Assembly: GCA_025642075.2 (NCBI GenBank)
Contig: JAODUO010001043.1
Span: forward strand, 62,001-126,000
Direction of reading: 5' to 3'
Origin: Ridgeia piscesae
Lineage: Eukaryota; Annelida; Polychaeta; Sabellida; Siboglinidae
Length of the DNA: 64,000 nucleotides
The notes beneath the pieces were generated by a model. That model did not search any database, was not told the origin of the DNA, and saw nothing but the letters and a program-made list of their open reading frames with translations. The position numbers were made by a program, and so were the translations under genes. Position 1 is the stretch's first letter; the number at the start of each line of letters is the position of its first letter. Positions 1 through 13,486 of the stretch are shown here, piece after piece.

Positions 1-666
1 TTATGCTGTACACAAATGAATTATTGAATGGTCTCTGTGAATGTGACTTGCCCAGATGTCAATGGTGATAGGACACAACAGGTTTGTTGTGACATTTTGT
101 GTCTGTATTGTCAGGTAGGGTTTGTTGTAGACGCTGCAATATGTTTTGTGACTTGTGTTTCCATGTGGCCATGTGGAGTGAGGGTGGAGTTCTTTTTTTT
201 TTTTTAAAATATATATTGGTGACAGTATGTTCATGTTGTTATTGCTGACATAACTTAACAATTCAAAGCTGATGGTCCAAACTTGTGTGTACAAGTGGAA
301 TTACATGCCTATTTTAGATTGGTTAAACAAATTTAAGAATTGTGTTGCATTATCAATTCTGTCGAACCAAGATAGTGTTATTTTAATGGTGTTTCTACAC
401 TAACTTTTTGCAACACAGTAATTTAAAGTAAAACCACAGCTCAGTGTCTGTGCCACTTCAGCCAGTTACTCACAGTAAGCACCCAGCCTCCATCCATCCA
501 TCCACAGAGGCTTCAGAGCTGTCACAAGCAGCCATGGTTAGCAGCAGTGAGAGATAAAGCCAGCTCAGTGAGTCTATCAGCCTCTCTGTCCTATCACCAC
601 CTGCCAGCTGCTCAGTCTGCTGGCAGACTAATTACTTCAATTAAGTTGACCACAAAACATAGACAG

Positions 667-761
667 GACACCCCCACACACCCACAGTCTACCCCAGGAC
701 ACCCCCACACACCCACAGTCTACCCCAGGACACCCCCACACACCCACAGTCTACCCCAGGT
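667..761 (+). repeat. 31-bp tandem repeat, 3 copies
   Basis: Three nearly identical C/A-rich units (CCCACACACCCACAG, TCTACCCCAGG). The last ends at CCCCAG before GTGATA, a donor-like junction, but no exon can be supported here. Confidence 0.8.
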
Positions 762-2324
762 GATACACATGTTAATGAAGATTCTAGGCACCAAAAGAGT
801 GTTGTATGAATATTACATGCACTGGGGCAGTCAGTTGTTACTGTGTCATGTCTTGTTCTCTCGGATTCAGATAGTTCATGGAATGTTGGTTGTGTAATCT
901 TCCTTCACCCTGCTAAGAATGTGATAGTAAAGTGGTAGAGGTGAATATCTATTTTGTTTCTCATGAACACACTTCTCTGAATTGACTAGTCTGGCTAGCC
1001 AGAAGGCGTATTAAGAAATGTGTTGGTTCTTGTAATTAGAACACAGTAGTTGTGACTTCTCATCTGACACTGGGATTAAAGGAAATGATACATTTGAACA
1101 TTTTGTTACTGGATTATAGTTTTGAAGACAGTTGAGTGTTTGACAGGTGGGTCGATGATTAAAGTTTCCTTACAAGTCTGTTTTCTGTTCTTCAATTTAT
1201 AATATTATAGTCTATGTAATCGCTACTTAAAAATACAAGAATAACTGTTAAAGGCTAACCACATTTAAATAATCCACCTGAACCATTTAAAATTAAAGAA
1301 TTTCAATGTTGCAGATATGAAAGATTAACATTGCAAACAAAGCATTCAATTTGTCAACAACCACTACAGACTGTCACTGCAGAGGCAGATGTTCCCACTT
1401 GTACTTGAAGGACACTGGTTGTCAGACAACCACCCTCCTTCAACTGCACCTACAAGTACAAGTGGCTGAGTGTCACATGTTTTAGTAGGCCCTACTGTGT
1501 ACCTCACTTCATTTGTGGATTCCTTATTTAGCATACTTCCTGCTAATAATTGCCAGAGGCTGATTCATGTCACTGAGCACGAGACAACAGAACTGAGCAC
1601 ACCATTGACTAAATAGCAAACAACAATCAGCTATGAAACTGATAGCCCCAGGAAAGCCCAAGATTCACCAGTGCTGACAAGATAAACCTGAAGACAGAAG
1701 AAGCAGGGCCTGTTGCACTGAGCCCTGCACTGCCCACTGCCCACTGTCCACCCAGCAGGATGGCTCATTGATTTATTCATAAGGCACTGGTGATGAAGAT
1801 TCCCTGGATTAATCTAAATCCATTCATTGGGCCCCAGTTGATCAGACCTGGTGTTTACTAGTGCATGACTGAGGCAGTGAGCCCCCCCCCCTTCAAGAGC
1901 GGCCAGTGTTGGTCCAGGAGAGTGACCAATGTGTTCAGTGCCACTTCCTGCACTTTGGTAGAGAATGTCACAACAATGTCAACAAATACAGGTGGATGAC
2001 AAGTCTATATTCATTGTCTCACTCCCACATTTAGACAGTGGTGTGAGGTGGTAAACAGTGTAGTACCAAATAACATTTACAGATAAGTACATATTTATTA
2101 AATAACAAGTAAAACGTGTTATCGAAAGGAGTGTTTAGTTAACGGTCCATTTTGTTGTGAGCAAATGGTTTATGTGTGACATGTAGTGAAATGATACAAG
2201 TTTATTACTACCATTTGAGCACTGGTTGAGTAAAATATGAGCAGTAACACGTAAAAAAAGTGTCCTTTGAACAGTAACATGCTTAGACATGTCATGTGAG
2301 CAGTAACACCCTTAAAAATTGTAT

Positions 2325-2368
2325 TTGTGGTCATACTCACAGCTGATGTGCTGTGAGTATGACCACAA
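2325..2368. repeat. perfect 18-bp inverted repeat
   Basis: Arms 2,325-2,342 and 2,351-2,368 (CTGTGAGTATGACCACAA) are exact reverse complements around the 8-nt loop CTGATGTG. Copies of GAGCAGTAACAC lie just upstream. Confidence 0.9.
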
Positions 2369-5300
2369 TTCCAGCAAGTGTCCTGTGAGTTGACATTACA
2401 TTACGTTACAATATCTTGTGCAGCAGCCACTGTGAACTCACATTGTGCAACTCAGACTCTCAGCTGCCACATATGACAGTGGTGTGATTGATGACCCTGA
2501 AATCCCTACCCCCATGTCTGCCCATCTGCCAGTTGCCCTGTCACAACCAGCTCAAGGCTGTGATGGATCACCTCAGTGTAGGGTCTACCTTGGGCAGGGC
2601 TGCATTCACTGGTTCTGATGCTGCTCAAACCATTGGTGTGGATATTCCACTACCTGTCTGACATATGTGCGTACACCTTAAAGCAAAATGTTGATATTAA
2701 TTCTGTATTATGATGTATTTATTTACTTGTTGTCACACATTTTCTATTAATGAATGTGTAATTGTAGTGCTATATTAAAAATTATATTCTTAGTTGACCA
2801 GCAATCATGTGCCAAGAAGGCCTTGTGTGAAGGCTGTAGTAGGCTGGAGTAGGAGGCAGTTGTGGGATGAGATAATTACATGAAGTCAGTGAACACAGAC
2901 CAGATAAGAAGAACCTTATTGCCTCCATAACTCCCGCACTGGGAGCTCTATGTGGCCTGTATTCATGTCCTACTAAACAGTTCTCTACCAGTAAAGGTCT
3001 GGAGCAGGCAGAGAGACAATCAGTCCTACACACAAGAATCACAGTGTGTTACTGCCAGGAAGTGTCAGACAACAGTAATTGTTTCAAGGAATGTAAGTAC
3101 AGTTGAACCTCTGTATAACGGTCACTCTTGGGATTGCACAGTGACCTGAGTGGCCAGGTGATTGTAGCAGCGAGACTAATCTCATATGCTTTATTGTTAC
3201 AGAAATAATTAGGGACCGACTTAATGTGGCCTTAACTGCAGGGTGGCTGTATTAAGGAGGTGACTATATAAAGGGTATATACTGTGTAGGGAGGGGAGGG
3301 AGAAGAAGATAAGCCATAGAGGAAGGGAGGGAGTGCGGTCAAGATGGAGAGAGGAAGGAAGTGGAAGGTAGGGAGGGAAACCAAACAGACAGCCACGAAG
3401 GGGAGAGGGGAGAAATGGGAAGCAGTAGGTAGAGTAAATAGAAGATGGAGCTGTAAGACTGCACTGTGCTGTAGACCTGGTGGGTGAGGTGTAGACTGTG
3501 ACAGAGACAGAGGTGTGAATGGATGTAGAGATGAGTGAGGCCACTACCTCTCTGTGAAGCCACTGTCTCAGCCATCCATCACTGCAGATACCCTTTGTAA
3601 ACATCTGCTACAAGTCAGAGTACAACATTCCTGGAATCCTAGTACTAGGCTGCTGTTGATGCACTAGGTGCCAACTGGCATGTGAGTGCAGTCTCCCTGC
3701 TACACTGCCTTCCCATCCCAGCAGAAGACAAGGTAATCTCCCTATCCCCCAGGCAGTGTGGGTGTCTGGCAGCAGAGACACACAACCCTCCAGTGTGAAG
3801 GCTGGGGTTTAGGGAGCCACTGAAGAGGGCAGTATTAGCTCAGAAGAGCTGGAGAATTAGGGATACTAATTTCATGGAGATTATCTTGTGAAGTGGACAT
3901 GGTTTATTAGCCACTGGAGATGTCTAATCTGCGTAGGTATGTAGAGATTCCTTCAAGATGCTATGACATTTTTTCAGAAGACGTACTTGTTGTGAACCTT
4001 TCATGTTTAATGAACAATTTTGTAGCCTTTATTGTTGTCATTGTCTTGGATCTGTCAAGAAAGTGTGATATGTCTTCAGGCTGTTATGTTCAGTCCGTGA
4101 AGTTTGATCAATGACGATTCACAAGACTAGTCTATTGATTGGACTTGAAGATATTGATTTGCCATCTTCAGGCCCCGGCTTACTCAACTCTGGGGTTGCT
4201 TCATTAACTGCCAGTAACATGCGAGTAGGTCTGTGTTTAGGGACGTAGGATGATAGTGGGTGGATCGTCAAATGTAATGTCAACTTGGATTGTCCAGTTA
4301 AGACCTAGTTTTAATTAACAATAATACTGGACTACGCACAGGCTGTATGTTGACATGTTTATGTCACAGACCACACACTGTGGAGCCTCTGTAATACTTT
4401 AATAAAATGATTCAAGTTGACCACCAAGTTTATAAATGAAAGAAATTGAAGTATGGTGGTGTTTGAAAGTATAAGAATTGTAACATTTGAAAATTGGTTG
4501 TAGAAACATCTGAAGTCTGATAAACACTAAACCATTTACATCATAATAATATCAATGTTTCAGTTTCCTGATTAAGTTGTAAATCTAGCTAATTAGTTAT
4601 TATGGATTTGTTTCACAATTAAACTTTGCAAGTCACCTACCAAAATAAATGCTAATTATAATTTAAAAAATTTGATATTTTATATAATTTTAAACATTAT
4701 TATTTCCATGCAAATAAATCAGATTGATATGAGCATCAATACGTCTAATTAAGTGCATTATGCCGTGCTTGTGCTTCACTGTGTACGTCTAATCAATGAA
4801 TCCTTTCCGAATCTCAGGGGTTGTCGTTTCATTTTTCCACTATGTTGCTGCTGTGGCTGGGTGTCGGGGGATATTATATTGCTGCGCTTCCTTTGTACGA
4901 CAATGGCGTGAACACGGGCCCCGCGGGAACAATCTGATTGATGTAGCGCTGCTCATTGGCATTAATCTTCAGTGTGAGGATGGCCGCGGTGCTCATGGTT
5001 GCTTTTGTGTGTTGCAGAACTGCTGGGCAACTAGGACGAGACTGACTGTGGCACCAACGTTTCCTGCTGTCATAATTCAACGGATTACAACGTAAAATGG
5101 TAGGTCATGTTGTCAGCTGAATCTGAGAGGTCAGTAGGGTTCAATTTAGGCTGTGTCGCCAAAGTACTTTTGAAGTCAGTTGGTTCCCACTCACCTGGGC
5201 ACAATACATTATCATGTACAACTCATTATGTGAAGTCTGTGCTAATAATTACCACCTCAGGCTGAATCCTAGTAACGGAACCTGCACAACCTGGTTGGTG

Positions 5301-6408
5301 TCAGTGCAATCATTGCCATTGTAGGGCTGACTAATTTAACTAATGAAGTTAATCATGATTGATTGAATTCTTGAAAATTAAGTTCATGGAATATCAGTGA
5401 GAGATTAACATAATCCAAAGCATTATATTGACAATTTGTTCTGGTAATCATTTAATCCATCAGATCGTAATGGAGAAGATTTGGCAATCAATGTCATAGC
5501 ATAATTTGCCATTGTAACTGAGAGAATGTCTGAGAGACTCTCTGGTCAGTCCTTGCAGTGAATTAGTCAGGTTCATTGGTGTCTAGGTCAGACTTGGGAT
5601 GACTCCAGTTGGAAGTGGAATTGGTTTGGGTGGAATTGGAATCAGTTGATGGAAAAGCAGCTGGAATCGGAATTGCATTGAGTGGAATCGGAATTGAAAT
5701 TGCTTTGAGTGGAGTTATGATTAGAATCGCAACTGCTTACAGGAATCATAATATTGACATCTCAATCTTGTGTTAGTGATGTGCAGTTTGGCACCTCTGT
5801 CAGCTGGTTGGGATCATCATATCATGGTCTGTCCAAGATAACAGCCATAGTTCATCTTTCATATGGGATGTTGCAATATATCAAGTCCAGTTTAAGACAT
5901 ATTTGATTTGAAGTTGTGGCTCCCGAATGTTCGTTTCCCAACTTCAGCTAAAAAAACAGATTCATGTAGTTTGCAGGTGTGTTTGGTGAAGTGAAATTGT
6001 GAAGAATTCCACTGGAGTTGCTGGCAAGTTATTACCTTGGCTGTGACGTGATCTTATCGACTTAAACACCTCCGATAACATGCAGAATGCTGTAGGTTTA
6101 TCAAGGTGAATGACGTAAAGGAGACGTTTGGGATGTGCTAATGAGCTGTGTGTCTGGCCAGAGACACTTCACTGGCCTCACTGGAAGTTTGTCATCTCAA
6201 CTGAGTGTGATGTCTTCTGCTAGAGTGACAGTCAGGTGGCAGATGTCACTGCTCTGTCCCAATGATGGAGTGGTGATGTAATCACACCAGACCTACCTGG
6301 AGCCCCTGTAACTGCCCCCAGACTCCCCCAGTCCCACAAGTCTTCCCCTGTCACCTCCCCACTCACCAGGCCTGGTTGAAATGCCCAGAAGACAGTTCTC
6401 AAAACCAG

Positions 6409-6842
6409 ACTTCTTGCTGTGTTGTCCCAGCTATGTTTGGGACTTCTAGCTGTGTTGTCCCAGCTATGTGGGACTTCTAGCTGTGTTGTCCCAGCTATGT
6501 GGGACTTCTAGCTGTGTTGTCCCAGCTATGTGGGACTTCTAGCTGTGTTGTCCCAGCTATGTTGGACTTCTAGCTGTGTTGTCCCAGCTATGTGGGACTT
6601 CTAGCTGTGTTGTCCCAGCTATGTGGGACTTCTAGCTGTGTTGTCCCAGCTATGTGGGACTTCTAGCTGTGTTGTCCCAGCTATGTGGGACTTCTAGCTG
6701 TGTTGTCCCAGCTATGTTGGACTTCTAGCTGTGTTGTCCCAGCTATGTGGGACTTCTAGCTGTGTTGTCCCAGCTATGTGGGACTTCTAGCTGTGTTGTC
6801 CCAGCTATGTGGGACTTCTAGCTGTGTTGTCCCAGCTATGTA
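6409..6842 (+). repeat. 31-bp minisatellite, about 14 units
   Basis: Near-perfect units with core CTGTGTTGTCCCAG and CTATGTGGGACTTCTAG. Each core looks like a pyrimidine-tract plus CAG acceptor, but no coding exon follows the last unit. Confidence 0.93.
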
Positions 6843-8132
6843 GCTGCACTGGTTCTTGGTGAAATTGTTTACTGCCTCATTGAAATATATTGTGTGGTTT
6901 TAAAATGTGGCATTTTTCATGGAAGATAAAATCTAAATATATTATTTTGTTTTAATCATTATCACCATGTACAAAGCACACTATATTTATTGTATCCATG
7001 CGCAGACTGCCAGGTAGATAGTGTCATTGATAATGATATTTTAAAAATAACAAAATATTGTACATGTACATGTTGTATAATATTGAAGACTAATAATATT
7101 AATGCCATTATTATTATTAATAATATACCAATAATATATTATTTATTATATTTTAAGTATACATGTAACATGATACTTTGCTGTGGTGTACCTGTAATAG
7201 GCAGCCTTTTCAAGGGATAGTTGCATCATTTGCAGACCTTATCAATACTTAATATTTTTGACAAGTTCCCTGTGGAGCTATTGACTGAGGGTGAAGCTTA
7301 GACCAGGCCTTGTGACTGCTCAAGAGATGTGATAGTTATTATCTGGCCAGCCAATGTGTACTCTGTGTTGCACCATAGATCCCTTTTGTTGAAACCTCAG
7401 ACTCAGTACAAAGGACTTAGTTAGTGTGTGAGATGTTACTAAAATAACAGTGTAAACTGGATGTGTGAAAGTATTAATTTTCACAGTGAATGAAAAATAA
7501 CCAGAACAGATTTGTTTAGTGATTGTGTAATATGTTTAGTAATTAATGTGAATATGACATTCATATCTACCGTAACTATGTTTGGTACACTGTAATAGCA
7601 TTATCTGTCAATAAATCAGTAACTTCCTTGCCAACATTTTAGCTTTTTATGGCAATCCTATAAAATGTTGTAGAACTTGTTAAAAATCCTCAGTCTTAGA
7701 CATGCAAAATGATAATATGCAAAGCAGATCTACAGCATTGCTGAGACAGATAGTGGGTAAGTCTAGTTTCTAACCAGTCCTCCAAGGCACAGGTCTCACA
7801 GCAATAACTGCTGATTACACACAGCAGCCACCATCAGACCCACTCAGTGCTCTGTTCCTCACCAGTGGCTCTTCAAAGAACCGTTCACACAAGGCAGTAT
7901 TGTCATTAGAGAACCTGAAATTGGCAACACTTAACAAGGATTAGTGCTGATTAGAGACGACAGTAGAAAGCCATCTCCTATCACACCGACCCATACCAGT
8001 AACCTCATTCATTTGTGACAGAATTGTGTGCAGATTGGATTTACTAGAAACTATCAGTGTATTGTGGTACTGTGTGATGACACTTGGCTGCCCAGTGTCA
8101 ATTATTCTGTCTTTGTTTGGTGACTGTAGCAT
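6843..8132. other. non-coding AT-rich stretch
   Basis: Contains TAATAT-rich sequence at 7,080-7,160 and otherwise unique DNA. I see no exon, RNA gene or mobile element. Confidence 0.5.
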
Positions 8133-11100
8133 GTCAGTTGTGACTTGTACACGGACAGAGTTCTTATGCTTGTGCCAGTTGTGACTTGTACATGGAGAGA
8201 GTGCTTGTGCTTGTGTCAGTTGTGACTTGTACATGGAGAGAGGGCTTGTGCTTGTGTCAGTTGTGACTTGTACATGGAGTGAGTGCTTGTGCTTGTGTCA
8301 GTTGTGACTTGTAGATGGAGAGAGTGCTTGTGTCAGTTGTGACTTGTAGATGGAGAGAGGGTTTGTGCTTGTGTCAGTTGTGACTTGTACATGGAGAGAG
8401 TGCTTGTGCTTGTGTCAGTTGTGACTTGTAAATGGAGAGAGTGCTTGTGCTTGTGTCAGTTGTGACTTGTACATGGAATGAGTGCTTGTGCTTGTGTCAG
8501 TTGTGACTTGTACATGGAGAGAGTGCTTGTGCTTGTGTCAGTTGTGACTTGTAGATGGAGAGAGGGCTTGTGCTTGTGTCAGTTGTGACTTGTAGATGGA
8601 GAGAGTGCTTGTGCTTGTGTCAGTTGTGACGTGTAGATGGAGAGAGGGCTTGTGCTTGTGTCAGTTGTGACTTGTAGATGGAGAGAGTGCTTGTGCTTGT
8701 GTCAGTTGTGACTTGTACATGGAGAGAGGGTGCTTGTGTCAGTTGTGACTTGTAGATGGAGAGAGTGCTTGTGCTTGTGTCAGTTGTGACTTGTACATGG
8801 AATGAGTGCTTGTGCTTGTGTCAGTTGTGACTTGTACATGGAGAGAGGTGCTTGTGTCAGTTGTGACGTGTAGATGGAGAGAGGGCTTGTGCTTGTGTCA
8901 GTTGTGACTTGTACATGGAGAGAGTGTTTGTGCTTGTGTCAGTTGTGACTTGTACATGGAGAGAGTTCTTATGCTTGTGCCAGTTGTGACTTGTACATGG
9001 AGAGAGTGTTTGTGCTTGTGTCAGTTGTGACTTGTACATGGAGAGAGTGCTTGTGCTTGTGTCAGTTGTGACCTGTACATGGAGAGAGTGCATGTGCTTG
9101 TGTCATTTGTGACTTGTACATGGAGTGAAGGCTTGTGCTTGTGTCAGTTGTGACTTGTACATGGAGAGAGTGCTTGTGCTTGTGCTTGTGCCAGTTGTGA
9201 CTTCTACATGGAGAGAGTGCTTGTGCTTGTGTCAGTTGTGACTTGTACATGGAGAGAGTGCTTGTGTCAGTTGTGACTTGTACATGGAGAGAGGCTTGTG
9301 CTTGTGTCAGTTGTGACTTGTACATGGAGAGAGTGCTTGTGTCAGTTGTGACTTGTACACGGAGAGAGTTCTTATGCTTGTGCCAGTTGTGACTTGTACA
9401 TGGAGAGAGGGCTTGTGTCAGTTGTGACTTGTACATGGAGAGAGTGCTTGTGCTTGTGTCAGTTGTGACTTGTAGATGGAGAGAGTGCTTGTGCTTGTGT
9501 CAGTTGTGACTTGTACATGGAGAGAGGGCTTGTGTCAGTTGTGACTTGTACATGGAGAGAGTGCTTGTGCTTGTGTCAGTTGTGACTTGTACATGGAGAG
9601 AGTGCTTGTGCTTGTGTCAGTTGTGACTTGTACATGGAGAGAGGGCTTGTGTCAGTTGTGACTTGTACATGGAGAGAGTGCTTTGCTTGTGTCAGTTGTG
9701 ACTTGTAGATGGAGAGAGTGCTTGTGCTTGTGTCAGTTGTGACTTGTACATGGAGAGAGTGCTTGTGCTTGTGTCAGTTGTGACTTGTACATGGAGTGAA
9801 AGCTTGTGCTTGTGTCAGTTGTGACTTGTACATGGAGAGAGTGCTTGTGCTTGTGTCAGTTGTGACTTGTAGATGGAGAGAGTGCTTGTGCTTGTGTCAG
9901 TTGTGACTTGTACATGGAGAGAGTGCTTGTGCTTGTGTCAGTTGTGACTTGTACATGGAGAGAGTTCTTGTGATTGTCTCAGTTGTGACTTGTACATGGA
10001 GAGAGGGCTTGTGTCAGTTGTGACTTGTACATGGAGAGAGTGCTTGTGCTTGTGTCAGTTGTGACTTGTAATGGAGAGAGTGCTTGTGTCAGTTGTGACT
10101 TGTACATGGAGAGAGTGCTTGTGCTTGTGTCAGTTGTGACTTGTACATGGAGAGAGGTGCTTGTGTCAGTTGTGACTTGTACATGGAGAGAGTGCTTGTG
10201 CTTGTGTCAGTTGTGACTTGTAGATGGAGAGAGGGCTTGTGCTTGTGTCAGTTGTGACTTGTACACCGAGAGAGTTCTTGTGCTTGTGTCAGTTGTGACT
10301 TGTACATGGAGAGAGGCTTGTGTTCAGTTGTGACTTGTACATGGAGAGAGTGCTTATGTGCTTGTGTCAGTTGTGACTTGTAGATGGAGAGAGTGCTTGT
10401 GCTTGTTCAGTTGTGACTTGTACATGGAGAGAGTGGCTTGTGTCAGTTGTGACTTGTACATGGAGAGAGTGCTTGTGCTTGTGTCAGTTGTGACTTGTAC
10501 ATGGAGAGAAGGTTTGTGCTTGTGTCAGTTGTGACTTGTACATGGAGAGAGTTCTTGTGCTTGTGTCAGTTGTGACTTGTAGATGGAGAGAGTGCTTGTG
10601 ATTGTCTCAGTTGTGACTTGTACATGGAGAGAGTGCTTGTGCTCAGTTGTGACTTGTACATGGAGAGAGTGCTTGTGCTTGTGTCAGTTGTGACTTGTAC
10701 ATGGAGAGAGTGCTTGTGCTTGTGTCAGTTGTGACTTGTACATGGAGAGAGTGCTTGTGCTTGTGTCAGTTGTGACTTGTACATGGAGAGAGCTTGTGCT
10801 TGTGTCAGTTGTGACTTGTACATGGAGAGAGTTCTTGTGCTTGTGTCAGTTGTGACTTGTACATGGAGAGAGTGCTTGTGCTTGTGTCAGTTGTGACTTG
10901 TACACCGGAGAGAGTTCTTATGCTTGTGCCCATTGTGACTTGTACATGGAGAGAGGGCTTGTGTCAGTTGTGACTTGTACATGGAGAGAGTGCTTGTGCT
11001 TGTGTCAGTTGTGACTTGTAGATGGAGAGAGTGCTTGTGCTTGTGTCAGTTGTGACTTGTACATGGAGAGAGTCTTGTGCTTGTGTCAGTTGTGACTTGT

Positions 11101-13486
11101 ACATGGAGAGAGTTCTTGTGCTTGTGTCAGTTGTGACTTGTACATGGAGAGAGTTCTTGTGCTTGTGTCAGTTGTGACTTGTACATGGAGAGAGTTCTTG
11201 TGCTTGTGTCAGTTGTGACTTGTACGATGGAGAGAGTTCTTGTGCTTGTCTCAGTTGTGACTTGTACATGGAGAGAGTTCTTGTGCTTGTCTCAGTTGTG
11301 ACTTGTACATGGAGAGAGTTCTTGTGCTTGTGTCAGTTGTGACTTGTACATGGAGAGAGTTCTTGTGCTTGTGTCAGTTGTGACTTGTACATGGAGAGAG
11401 TCTTGTGCTTGTGTCAGTTGTGACTTGTACATGGAGAGAGTTCTTGTGCTTGTCTCAGTTGTGACTTGTACATGGAGAGAGTTCTTGTGCTTGTGTCAGT
11501 TGTGACTTGTACATGGAGAGAGTTCTTGTGCTTGTCTCAGTTGTGACTTGTACATGGAGAGAGTTCTTGTGCTTGTCTCAGTTGTGACTTGTACATGGAG
11601 AGAGTTCTTGTGCTTGTCTCAGTTGTGACTTGTACATGGAGAGAGTTCTTGTGCTTGTCTCAGTTGTGACTTGTAATGGAGAGAGTGTGCTTGTCTCAGT
11701 TGTGACTTGTACAGGAGAGAGTTCTTGTGCTTGTGTCAGTTGTGACTTGTACATGGAGAGAGTTCTTGTGCTTGTGTCAGTTGTGACTTGTACATGGAGA
11801 GAGTTCTTGTGCTTGTCTCAGTTGTGACTTGTACATGGAGAGAGTTCTTGTGCTTGTCTCAGTTGTGACTTGTACATGGAGAGAGTTCTTGTGCTTGTCT
11901 CAGTTGTGACTTGTACATGGAGAGAGTTCTTGTGCTTGTCTCAGTTGTGACTTGTACATGGAGAGAGTTCTTGTGCTTGTGTCAGTTGTGACTTGTACAC
12001 GGAGAGAGCTTGTGCTTGTGTCAGTTGTGACTTGTACATGGAGAGAGTTCTTGTGCTTGTGTCAGTTGTGACTTGTACATGGAGAGAGGCTTGTGCTTGT
12101 GTCAGTTGTGACTTGTACATGGAGAGAGTTCTTGTGCTTGTCTCAGTTGTGACTTGTACATTGAGAGAGTTCTTGTGTTGTCTCAGTTGTACTTGTACAG
12201 GAGAGGGAGGGCTTGTGCTCAGTTGTGACTTGTACATGGAGAGAGTGCTTGTGCTTGTGTCAGTTGTGACTTGTAAAGGAGAGAGTCTTGTGTCAGTTGT
12301 GACTTGTACATGGAGAGAGTTCTTGTGCTTGTCTCAGTTGTGACTTGTACAAATGTTGTAGTGAGTCAGTGTGCTTGTTGAGAGAGTGCTTGTGTCAGTT
12401 GTGACTTGTACATGGAGAGAGTGTCTTGGAGAGAGTGCTTGTGTCAGTTGTGACTTGTAGATGGAGAGAGGCTGCTTGTGCATTATGGTAAAGTTCAGCC
12501 CATTGTGACTTGTACATGGAGAGACGTGTCTTGTGCTTGTACTGCAGTTGTGTCACGTTGTGACAAGGAGAGAGTTCTTGTGCTTGTGTCAGTTGTGACT
12601 TGTACAAGAGAGTGTTTCCAGAGTTACGGTGTAAGGCTTGGCTTTCAGTTGTGACTTGTACATATGAGAGAGTTCTTGTGCTTGTCTCAGTTGTGACTTG
12701 TACATGGAGAGAGTATCTGTGCTTGTCTCAGTTGTGACTTGTACATGGAGAGAGTTCTTGTGCTTGTCTCAGTTGTGACTTGTACATGGAGAGAGTTCTT
12801 GTGCTTGTCTCAGTTGTGACTTGTACATGGAGAGAGTTCTTGTGTCAGTTGTGACTTTTACATGGAGAGAGTTCTTGTGACTTGTAGATGGAGAGAGTGC
12901 TTGTGTCAGTTGTGACTTGTACATGGAGAGAGTTTCAATATAAAGTCTTTCTACAGTTGTGACTTGTACATGGAGAGAGTTCTTGTGCTTGTCTCAGATG
13001 TGACTTGTACAAGGAGAGAGTTCTTGTGCTTGTCTCAGTTGTGACTTGTAGATATAGAGAGGGCTTGTGCTAGTGTCAGTTGTGACTTGTACATGGAGAG
13101 AGTTCTTGTGCTTTTCTCAGTTGTGACTTGTAGATGGAGAGAGTTATTGTGCTTGTCTCAGTTGTGACTTGTAGATGGAGAGAGTGCTTGTCTCAGTTGT
13201 GACTTGTACATGGAGAGAGTTCTTGTGCTTGTGTCAGTTGTGACTTGTACATGGAGAGAGTTCTTGTGCTTGTCTCAGTTGTGACTTGTACATGGAGAGA
13301 GTTCTTGTGCTTGTCTCAGTTGTGACTTGTACATGGAGAGAGTTCTTGTGCTTGTCTCAGTTGTGACTTGTACATGGAGAGAGTTCTTGTGCTTGTGTCA
13401 GTTGTGACTTGTACAAGGAGAGAGCTCTTGTGCTTGTCTCAGTTGTGACTTGTAGATGATGAGAGTTCTTGTGCTTGTCTCAGTTG
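8133..13486 (+). repeat. 41-bp minisatellite, about 130 units
   Basis: Units are built on CAGTTGTGACTTGTACATGG and AGAGAGTGCTTGTG, with variants losing 6-10 bp. The first half is GTGTCAG and TGCTTG rich, while from about 11,090 the units are mostly GTTCTTG with GTCTCAG, showing later block expansion. A decayed segment lies at 12,345-12,680. It lies upstream of the first recognised syntrophin exon. Confidence 0.95.

Larger units (their letters stand above)
1..6408. other. non-coding, no exon recognised
   Basis: AT-rich sequence with short biased stretches: a purine-rich tract (3,285-3,450), a GGAAT/TGGAAT-rich patch (5,610-5,700), a three-copy 31-mer and a perfect hairpin. A more CpG-rich patch lies at 4,780-5,060. 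The missing first syntrophin exon could be here, but none of the short ORFs resembles it. Confidence 0.5.

Noticed and set aside
4796..5095. 99-codon ORF in the CpG-richer patch, and its antisense ORF
   Set aside because: Neither strand shows a known domain, and neither fits the missing syntrophin N-terminus.
8133..13486. CRISPR-like periodic array
   Set aside because: Units are directly head to tail with no unique spacers, and the context is a eukaryotic intron.
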